This document shows, piece after piece, positions 1 through 4,018 of a stretch of DNA of 5,819 nt. The DNA comes from JAHEFX01 sp964614585 (GTDB lineage Bacteria > Actinomycetota > Acidimicrobiia > Spongiisociales > JAENVV01). The stretch spans positions 1-5,819 of the forward strand of contig CAZTLW010000140.1 in the NCBI GenBank assembly GCA_964614585.1, read 5' to 3'. The notes under the pieces were generated by a model. It saw nothing but the letters and a program-made list of their open reading frames with translations. It was not told the DNA's origin and did not search any database. A program made the translations under genes and the position numbers. How positions within the stretch are numbered: position 1 is the first letter of the stretch; each line of letters begins with the position of its first letter.

Positions 1-217
1 CGGCCAGCCCGGTCTCCGAAACCGGGAGCAGGGCCTGGAACGGGAAGACCCGTGAGACGTTGGTGGTGAGGGGCACGATCGTCACCACCCCCCGACCGAG
101 CCGGGCTGCGGCCAGGTTGGCGCCGTCGTTGCTGACCACGACCGCCGGTCGTCGCTCGGCCGCTTCGGCCCCGATCGGGGTCCCGAGGTCGACGGGCCGA
201 ATCTCGCCGCGCCGCAT
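1..217 (-). CDS. mazF: MazF/PemK-family endoribonuclease toxin (3' part cut by window edge)
   Basis: This is the toxin of a type II toxin-antitoxin pair. MazF/PemK enzymes cleave mRNA at short specific sequences and halt growth when the antitoxin is degraded. The first 72 codons are visible and the gene runs off the left edge; family members are usually about 105-120 residues. The translation opens MRRGEIRPVDLG, the family's first beta strand. It continues with an RRPAVVVSND stretch (residues 22-31) and a VPLTTN stretch (48-53). By alignment from memory with Bacillus MazF, R23 and T51 match the catalytic Arg and Thr. The ATG shares one base with the antitoxin stop (TGATG on the minus strand), and no good Shine-Dalgarno precedes it, so translation is probably coupled to the antitoxin. 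The family call is firm; the cleavage specificity cannot be read from sequence. Confidence 0.87.
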   Translation of the reverse strand, partial: MRRGEIRPVDLGTPIGAEAAERRPAVVVSNDGANLAAARLGRGVVTIVPLTTNVSRVFPFQALLPVSETGLA

Positions 218-417
218 CAGGTGAGACCGTCGGCGACGGTCGCGTCCCAGGCCCCGTCGTCCTCCGCCCAGGCCTCGGCATAGGCGTCGCCCAACTCCAC
301 CGCCCGGACGGCGGCGATCGCGTCGGACACCGCCGCCGAACGGGAGACACCCCGCAGGGCAGCCCAGCCGTCGAGGAACTCGAGGAGATCGTCCGGGATG
401 GACACGCTCACCTTCAT
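217..417 (-). CDS. Ribbon-helix-helix antitoxin, MazE-like, partner of the MazF toxin
   Basis: This 66-residue protein has a typical antitoxin layout. Residues 2-8 (KVSVSIP) form the DNA-binding beta strand of a ribbon-helix-helix fold. They are followed by helices at about 9-22 and 25-40 (GVSRSAAVSDAI marks the turn and second helix). The C-terminal tail is acidic and tryptophan-containing (residues 41-64, with W50, W57 and several D/E) and ends DATVADGL. Such tails in MazE-type antitoxins bind and inhibit MazF. The protein should dimerise, bind its own promoter and neutralise the toxin encoded immediately downstream. The ATG at 417 has AGGA eight bases upstream (minus strand, 429-426). A TAGGAT box seven bases from the ATG would alternatively give a leaderless mRNA. 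Family and role are well supported by motif and gene order. Confidence 0.85.
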   Translation of the reverse strand: MKVSVSIPDDLLEFLDGWAALRGVSRSAAVSDAIAAVRAVELGDAYAEAWAEDDGAWDATVADGLT

Positions 418-424
418 GACGCCA

Positions 425-430
425 ATCCTA
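425..430 (-). promoter_or_regulatory. Candidate -10 box of the toxin-antitoxin operon
   Basis: Read on the minus strand, TAGGAT fits the actinobacterial TANNNT -10 pattern and lies seven bases before the antitoxin ATG. A weak -35-like TTCCTA lies 17 bases further upstream (453-448). The same bases overlap the possible Shine-Dalgarno AGGA, so only one of the two readings may be used. This is inferred from pattern only. Confidence 0.35.
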
Positions 431-451
431 CTTCGGTAGCAATCAGGTAGG
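427..451. promoter_or_regulatory. GTAGG/CTACC repeat cluster, candidate antitoxin operator
   Basis: The plus strand carries CCTAC (427-431), GGTAG (435-439) and GGTAGG (446-451). The first two face each other as a small inverted repeat, CTAC-TTCG-GTAG (428-439). The last two are direct copies 11 bp apart, about one helical turn. Ribbon-helix-helix antitoxins usually repress their own promoters through short repeated half-sites, and this cluster fills the spacer between the candidate -35 and -10 of the toxin-antitoxin promoter. The repeats are seen directly; the operator function is inferred. Confidence 0.45.
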
Positions 452-478
452 AAGGCCGGTGCGCGTTTCGAGCACGCG

Positions 479-484
479 TAGCCT
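479..484 (+). promoter_or_regulatory. Weak candidate -10 box for the redox operon
   Basis: TAGCCT matches TANNNT and would place transcription initiation near 491, leaving a short leader that contains the GGAAAGGG ribosome binding site. No convincing -35 is visible at 16-19 bp, so support is weak. The promoter must nonetheless lie in or upstream of this short divergent gap if the trio is transcribed independently. Confidence 0.22.
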
Positions 485-494
485 CGGCGGTTGC

Positions 495-502
495 GGAAAG
501 GG
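495..502 (+). promoter_or_regulatory. Ribosome binding site that fixes the redox operon start at 507
   Basis: GGAAAGGG lies just before ATG 507 (four bases after the last G, six after GGAAAG). The alternative in-frame GTG at 459 has AGGAAGG only three bases upstream and would add 16 residues (MRVSSTRSLGGCGKGL) in front of the expected N-terminal FAD-binding strand. Proteins of this family begin a few residues before that strand, so 507 is preferred. Confidence 0.6.
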
Positions 503-506
503 CCTC

Positions 507-1943
507 ATGGACCACGACGTCACGATCATCGGAGCGGGTGTGGTCGGGTGCGCCATCGCCCGTGAACTCATGCGCTTCGACCTGTCGGTGGTCCTCCTCG
601 AGCGCGAGGCCGAAGTCGGGTTCGGGACCTCCAAGGCGAACAGCGGGATCATCCACGCCGGCCACCACTCATCGTCGGACACCCTCAAGGGCCGACTCGA
701 GTGGGCGGGCAACCAGCGCTGGGACGACCTCGCCGACGACCTCGGCTTCGGTTTCGAGCGGGTCGGCGACCTCACCGTCGCCTTCACCCCCGACGAGGTC
801 CAGACGATCCGCGAGCTGCAGCGACAGGGTGAGGCCGCCGGCGTGCCGGGCCTCGAGCTGTGGGGGCCCGAGCGGATCCGCGCCGAGGAGCCCCACCTCA
901 ACCCCGCCATCCTGGCGGCACTCCACGCCCCCACCGCCGGGGTCGTCAACCCCTACGAGGCGTGCTTCTCGCTGGTCGAGAACGCGGTCCGCAACGGCCT
1001 CGAGGTGGCCTGCGACGAGCCGGTCGTCGGCATCGAACGCATCGACGGCGGCATCGCGGTCACCACCCCCAAGCGCTCGTTCACGAGCCGATTCGTCGTC
1101 AACGCCGCCGGCCTCGGTGCCGACCGGGTCGCCGAGCTCGCCGGGGTCCGGACGTTCACGCTCCGAGCCCGCAAGGGCGAGGAGTACCTGCTCGACAAGC
1201 GGGTCGGTGGCCTCGTGTCCCGCATCGTCTTCCCCTGCCCCACCCCGACGTCGAAGGGCATCCTCGTCATCCCCACCTTCGACGGCACCCTCATGGTCGG
1301 CCCCACCGCCACCGAGGTGGACGACCGCGACGACCTGTCCACCACCGACGAGGGGGCGGCGGCCATCTTCGCCGCGGTGGGCCGGTTGGTGCCCGGCATC
1401 TCGGCCAAGGACTGCATCGCCGAGTTCGCCGGGGTGCGGGCGGTGAGCGACTCGGAGGACTTCGTCATCGAGCCGACGTCGCTGCCCGGGTTCATCAACG
1501 TCGGTGGGATCCAGTCGCCCGGGCTCACGGCGGCGCCCGCCATCGCGGACCTCGTCATCGAGATCCTCGACGACCTCGGTGCCCACCTCGAGCCCAACCC
1601 ATCCTTCGAGCCGGGGATCGACAAGCCGGTCCACGTGGAGGCGTTGACGATGGCCGAGCGGGCGGCGCTCGCCGAGGCCGACCCCCGCTTCTCCCATGTC
1701 GTGTGCCGCTGCGAGCTGGTGACCGAGGGCGAGATCGCCGACGCCATCGAGCGGGGCGCCCGCACCCTCGACGGGCTCAAGTTCCGCACCCGGGCCGGGA
1801 TGGGCCGCTGCCAGGGCGGATTCTGCACCTGGCGGTGCATGCAGCTGCTGGCCGGCCCCGACGGCGACCTCGCCGCCGTCACGAAGCGGGGCGGGGACTC
1901 GTGGATGGTCATCCGCCGCGACCAGTTGGGGGCGACGCCATGA
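507..1943 (+). CDS. GlpA/LhgO-like FAD-dependent dehydrogenase with C-terminal BFD [2Fe-2S] domain
   Basis: This 478-residue flavoprotein has a DAO-type fold. The N-terminal Rossmann motif is GAGVVG (residues 9-14) with an acidic strand end at E32 for the FAD ribose. A TSKANSGIIHAG segment follows (41-52), then the internal VVNAAGLGA strand (about 197-205), then the C-terminal FAD contact GGIQSPGLTAAP (333-344). The last ~80 residues are a BFD-like domain with C400, C402, C435 and C440 (C-x-C-x32-C-x4-C), a pattern that binds [2Fe-2S] in GlpA and related dehydrogenases. The likely role is oxidation of glycerol-3-phosphate or a similar hydroxy acid/polyol phosphate, passing electrons to the next two gene products. 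E. coli GlpA is longer (about 540 residues), and overall the protein looks closer to the COG0579 group. Its stop overlaps the next start by four bases (ATGA, 1940-1943). The family is secure; the substrate is not determinable here. Confidence 0.85.
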   Translation: MDHDVTIIGAGVVGCAIARELMRFDLSVVLLEREAEVGFGTSKANSGIIHAGHHSSSDTLKGRLEWAGNQRWDDLADDLGFGFERVGDLTVAFTPDEVQTIRELQRQGEAAGVPGLELWGPERIRAEEPHLNPAILAALHAPTAGVVNPYEACFSLVENAVRNGLEVACDEPVVGIERIDGGIAVTTPKRSFTSRFVVNAAGLGADRVAELAGVRTFTLRARKGEEYLLDKRVGGLVSRIVFPCPTPTSKGILVIPTFDGTLMVGPTATEVDDRDDLSTTDEGAAAIFAAVGRLVPGISAKDCIAEFAGVRAVSDSEDFVIEPTSLPGFINVGGIQSPGLTAAPAIADLVIEILDDLGAHLEPNPSFEPGIDKPVHVEALTMAERAALAEADPRFSHVVCRCELVTEGEIADAIERGARTLDGLKFRTRAGMGRCQGGFCTWRCMQLLAGPDGDLAAVTKRGGDSWMVIRRDQLGATP

Positions 1944-3211
1944 TCGGGTCGACGCCGAACGGGCTGGCCGACGCCTACGACGTCGTGGTGGTCGGCGGCG
2001 GTCCGGCGGGGATGGCGGCCGCCGTGGCGGCGGCCGAGGCCGGCACCGACCGGGTGCTGATCGTCGACCGCGAGCCGGAGACCGGCGGGATCCTCAACCA
2101 GTGCATCCACAACGGGTTCGGGCTGCACACGTTCCGCGAGGAGCTGACCGGGCCCGAGTACGCCCAGCGTTACCTCGAGAAACTCCTCGAGAACCAGGTG
2201 GACGTCCTGACCGACAGCTACGTCCTCGACGTCGCCGACGACCGCCAACTGTCACTGATGTCGACCCACCACGGGGTCCGGACGATCGGTGCCGGCGCGG
2301 TGGTGCTGGGGATGGGCGCCCGGGAGCGAACCCGGGGGGCAATCCGAATCCCCGGCGACCGCCCGTCCGGGGTCATGACGGCGGGGCTGGCCCAGAAGTT
2401 CGTGAACGTGCTCGGCTACCTGCCGGGGCGACGGGTGGCGATCCTCGGCTCCGGCGACATCGGCCTCATCATGGCCCGCCGCATGACCCTCGAGGGGTGC
2501 GAGGTCGTCGGCGTCTTCGAGATCATGGACCACCCCAACGGGCTCACCCGCAACATCGTCCAGTGCCTCCACGACTTCGACATCCCCCTCCACCTCTCGA
2601 CGACGGTGACCGAGATCCGCGGCAACGACCGCCTCGAGGGCATCACAGTCGCCCCGGTGGACGAGACGCTCACGCCCCGCCACGACCTCGCCTGGGACGT
2701 CGACTGCGACACCCTGCTGCTCTCCATCGGCCTCATCCCCGAGAACGAGCTGTCCCGCCAGCTCGGCCTCGCCCTCGACCCGGTGACCGCCGGTCCGGTG
2801 GTGACGAGCACCATGCAGACCACCCGCCGAGGCGTGTTCGCCGCCGGCAACGTCGTCCACATCCACGACCTCGTCGACCACGTGAGCGAGGAGGCGGCGC
2901 TCGCCGGCCACCACGCCGCCCTGTCGGTGACGGGCCAGGCGCCGCCGGCCGACAACGTCCGGCTGCTGCCGGGCGAGAACGTCGTCTACTGCGTGCCGCA
3001 CACGATCTCCACCGACCGCGAGCACACCGTCTACCTGCGGGTCCGCAAGCCGCTCGAGAAGAGTTGGCTCCGGCTCGGGGACGTGTACGAGAAGCGGCTG
3101 CGCTACGTGGTCCCGGCCGAGATGGTGCGCCTCACCGTGCGCCCCGGGATCCTCGAGCACTTCCACGGCGACTCGCTCCGGGTCGACGTCGTCCCCCGGG
3201 AGCCGACATGA
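1940..3211 (+). CDS. FAD/NAD(P)-dependent oxidoreductase of the GlpA-DUF1667 trio (COG0446-like)
   Basis: This 423-residue flavoprotein has two dinucleotide-binding folds. The FAD site is GGGPAG (residues 19-24) with D43 at the strand end. The NAD(P) site is GSGDIG (170-175). The second FAD-contact motif is GVFAAGN (298-304). GGILNQCIHNGFG (49-61) is characteristic of this subfamily. It has a single cysteine (C55) there, not the CxxC or CxxxxC disulfide of thioredoxin or glutathione reductases, so a dithiol mechanism is unlikely. Beyond about residue 340 comes an extra C-terminal segment rich in strands (VYLRVRKP, RLTVRPG). The inferred role is moving electrons between the GlpA-like subunit and NAD(P) or a carrier. 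A G-run at 1928-1932 may serve as a weak ribosome binding site. Both ends overlap neighbours by ATGA, which implies coupled translation and probably equimolar subunits. Confidence 0.85.
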   Translation: MIGSTPNGLADAYDVVVVGGGPAGMAAAVAAAEAGTDRVLIVDREPETGGILNQCIHNGFGLHTFREELTGPEYAQRYLEKLLENQVDVLTDSYVLDVADDRQLSLMSTHHGVRTIGAGAVVLGMGARERTRGAIRIPGDRPSGVMTAGLAQKFVNVLGYLPGRRVAILGSGDIGLIMARRMTLEGCEVVGVFEIMDHPNGLTRNIVQCLHDFDIPLHLSTTVTEIRGNDRLEGITVAPVDETLTPRHDLAWDVDCDTLLLSIGLIPENELSRQLGLALDPVTAGPVVTSTMQTTRRGVFAAGNVVHIHDLVDHVSEEAALAGHHAALSVTGQAPPADNVRLLPGENVVYCVPHTISTDREHTVYLRVRKPLEKSWLRLGDVYEKRLRYVVPAEMVRLTVRPGILEHFHGDSLRVDVVPREPT

Positions 3212-3591
3212 CCGATCCCGAGCACCGGGTCACCGGGTACCTCTGCATCGGCTGCCCCCTCGGCTGCCGACTCGAGGTCGAGGAGGACACCGAGGGCGAG
3301 ATCGTGGAGATCCGGGGCTTCTCGTGCCGCAAGGGCCGCGACTTCGCCGTCGCCGAGCACACCGACCCCCGCCGCATGGTCACGTCGACCGTGGCGGTGG
3401 ACGGCGGCCGCTGGGCGCGGCTGCCGGTGCGGACCGTCGATCCCGTGCCCAAGGACCTCGTCATGGACCTCTGCCGGGTACTCCGGGAGGTGACGGTCGA
3501 GGCCCCGATCCGCCTCGGCGACGTCGTGCTCGCCGACGCCCTCGGCACCGGCGTCGACGTGGTGGCGTCGCGCGACCTGCCGCCGGCGTAG
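3208..3591 (+). CDS. DUF1667 family four-cysteine protein (COG3862-like)
   Basis: This 127-residue protein matches the DUF1667 pattern as I recall it. It has an N-terminal CIGCPLGC knuckle (C13, C16, C20), then a fourth cysteine C40 in SCRKGRDFAVAEHTDPRR, then the MVTSTVAVDGG and LPVRTVDPVPKD segments, and an ending like PIRLGDVVLADALGTGVDVVASR. CxxC-x3-C plus a distant Cys suggests a metal or Fe-S site, though no biochemical function is established to my knowledge. The family is habitually encoded next to the two flavoproteins found here, so a small electron-transfer or assembly subunit of that complex is the best inference. The ATG overlaps the previous stop (ATGA, 3208-3211), and GGGAG (3198-3202) five bases upstream is a good ribosome binding site. 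No signal peptide or membrane segment is seen. It is not a homologue of GlpC. Confidence 0.85.
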   Translation: MTDPEHRVTGYLCIGCPLGCRLEVEEDTEGEIVEIRGFSCRKGRDFAVAEHTDPRRMVTSTVAVDGGRWARLPVRTVDPVPKDLVMDLCRVLREVTVEAPIRLGDVVLADALGTGVDVVASRDLPPA

Positions 3592-3602
3592 CCGGCGGCC
3601 GA

Positions 3603-3630
3603 GTACCGAGTACTGAGTACTGAGTACCGG
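3603..3630 (+). repeat. Heptamer tandem array, GTAYYGR x4
   Basis: Four abutting 7-bp units are present: GTACCGA, GTACTGA, GTACTGA and GTACCGG. The array starts 11 bases after the redox operon stop codon. The unit's internal AGTACT is palindromic. Heptameric short tandem repeats are known from other bacteria (for example the cyanobacterial STRR elements), but I do not assign this array to any described family. Confidence 0.85.
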
Positions 3631-3631
3631 G

Positions 3632-3648
3632 CCCCTCCCACCGGCCTC
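3632..3648 (+). repeat. 17-bp direct repeat, first copy (second copy 3889-3905)
   Basis: CCCCTCCCACCGGCCTC occurs identically at 3632-3648 and 3889-3905, in the same orientation, 257 bp apart. The second copy overlaps the right arm of the compound inverted repeat, which shows that the same modules are reused across the intergenic block. Confidence 0.8.
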
Positions 3649-3708
3649 CTCCGTCGGCGTGTCGGATTGCGCGACAGGCCCGACACCGCCCCCAACAGGC
3701 TGACCATT

Positions 3709-3738
3709 GGGAGATCCCCCCGCCAGGGGGGATCTCCC
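3709..3738. repeat. Perfect 13-bp-stem hairpin, GCCA loop
   Basis: The left arm GGGAGATCCCCCC (3709-3721) and right arm GGGGGGATCTCCC (3726-3738) are exact reverse complements around the four-base loop GCCA. The hairpin lies about 120 bp after the redox operon. It would be very stable in RNA, but TGGTTCC follows it rather than a T-run, so it is not a classical intrinsic terminator. A role as a transcript-end or processing structure is possible but unproven. Confidence 0.8.
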
Positions 3739-3780
3739 TGGTTCCACCAGAAGAGCCGACACCCCTCCAGACCTTGGGGA

Positions 3781-3800
3781 ATCCCCCCGCCAGGGGGGAT
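3781..3800. repeat. Second copy of the 20-bp palindromic core
   Basis: ATCCCCCCGCCAGGGGGGAT here is identical, including the loop, to positions 3714-3733 inside the first hairpin, 67 bp upstream. The flanks differ: here the core is preceded by GGGGA and followed by GGGCCCC. The palindrome itself is therefore the conserved unit. It forms an 8-bp stem with a GCCA loop. Confidence 0.8.
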
Positions 3801-3934
3801 GGGCCCCACGGAGCGAAGCGGAGTGGGAGGGGGGAGCCGAGTCGCGTTCGAGAGGCCGGACCATCCCGCTCCTCGGGCCGCAGCCACCCCCCTCCCACCG
3901 GCCTCGTACCTCGGCCGGCGGGGCCCATCCCCCC
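3793..3934. repeat. Compound inverted repeat, 15-bp outer and 12-bp inner matching arms
   Basis: The outer arms are GGGGGGATGGGCCCC (3793-3807) and its exact reverse complement at 3920-3934. The inner arms are GTGGGAGGGGGG (3823-3834) and its exact reverse complement at 3887-3898. The segments between them (15 and 21 bases) are dissimilar, and the right one can form its own CCGGCC/GGCCGG stem (3898-3903 with 3913-3918). The central 52 bases (3835-3886) are unpaired. The whole unit could fold into a large cruciform or stem-loop, and it competes with the local hairpins for the same G and C runs. Confidence 0.7.
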
Positions 3935-3945
3935 TCCGGGGGGAT
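3927..3945. repeat. Third hairpin of the same type, TCC loop
   Basis: ATCCCCCC (3927-3934) and GGGGGGAT (3938-3945) pair around TCC in place of GCCA. The right arm continues CTC, giving GGGGGGATCTC (3938-3948), identical to 3726-3736 of the first hairpin. The left arm extends into GGGGCCC, the reverse complement of the flank of the second copy. It thus combines halves of the other two elements. Confidence 0.75.
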
Positions 3946-3963
3946 CTCTCCGAGGGCCGACAC

Positions 3964-3984
3964 CCGATACCCGGTACCCGGTAC
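3964..3984 (-). repeat. Heptamer array in opposite orientation, GTAYYGR x3
   Basis: On the minus strand, three abutting units GTACCGG, GTACCGG and GTATCGG fit the same GTAYYGR consensus as the array at 3603-3630. The two arrays therefore face each other near the ends of the intergenic block, with a 9-bp exact inverted match (AGTACCGGG 3623-3631 against CCCGGTACT 3977-3985). This array ends about 20 bases upstream of the purF -10 box and may overlap its -35 region. Confidence 0.8.
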
Positions 3985-4005
3985 TGCCGAAGGCGATCCC
4001 CCACC

Positions 4006-4011
4006 TACACT
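4006..4011 (+). promoter_or_regulatory. Candidate purF -10 box, leaderless start
   Basis: TACACT matches TANNNT and ends seven bases before the purF GTG, so transcription would start at or next to the start codon. The only Shine-Dalgarno-like bases (GGA, 4016-4018) abut the GTG and are too close to work. This is the usual layout of leaderless genes in actinobacteria. No strong -35 is seen; the bases at the right distance belong to the end of the heptamer array and read near TACTGC. No purine riboswitch-like leader could fit. Confidence 0.5.
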
Positions 4012-4018
4012 GGCCGGA

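Larger units (their letters stand above)
3592..4018. other. Intergenic repeat mosaic between the redox operon and purF
   Basis: This 427-bp stretch has no credible gene. Open frames through it are compositional, dominated by G, P and R, and end in or oppose known genes. It is built from shuffled short modules: ATCCCCCC/GGGGGGAT hairpins (three), a GGGCCCC motif (forward at 3629 and 3801, reverse-complement match at 3920), a 17-bp direct repeat, GCCGACACCC (3755-3764 and 3956-3965), and heptamer arrays near both ends. The likely roles are transcription barrier after the trio and promoter region of purF at the right end. The modular look suggests a dispersed, non-coding repeat family in this genome. 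The repeats are seen directly; a family origin is inferred. Confidence 0.7.

Noticed and set aside
459..506. GTG start at 459 extending the GlpA-like protein by 16 residues
   Set aside because: Its Shine-Dalgarno is too close (three bases), the extension has no family-like sequence, and ATG 507 has a better placed GGAAAGGG directly before the FAD-binding strand.
860..1939. Long upstream in-frame extension of the second flavoprotein inside the GlpA-like gene
   Set aside because: It is an Arg/Pro-rich shadow frame of a clearly real gene, and the true start is ATG 1940 at the ATGA overlap.
3208..3591. Reading the third redox gene as a GlpC-type Fe-S subunit
   Set aside because: GlpC carries repeated CxxCxxCxxxCP ferredoxin motifs and CCG domains and is about 400 residues long. 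This protein is 127 residues with four cysteines and matches DUF1667 throughout.
3582..3596. GCCGGC-GTA-GCCGGC hairpin over the DUF1667 stop codon as an intrinsic terminator
   Set aside because: The stem is only six pairs with a three-base loop, no T-run follows, and such palindromes are frequent in DNA of this composition.
3714..3800. CRISPR array from the repeated 20-bp element
   Set aside because: There are only two identical copies plus one variant, the repeat is fully palindromic with uneven spacing, and no spacer-like regularity or cas gene is seen.
3707..4018. In-frame N-terminal extension of PurF through the repeat region
   Set aside because: The extension translates hairpin repeats into G/P/R-rich sequence and would bury the N-terminal nucleophile cysteine more than 100 residues into the protein. 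PurF needs a short propeptide.
3986..4018. Purine riboswitch or other leader control upstream of purF
   Set aside because: The candidate transcription start is at the start codon, and no conserved riboswitch core was recognised in this short stretch.
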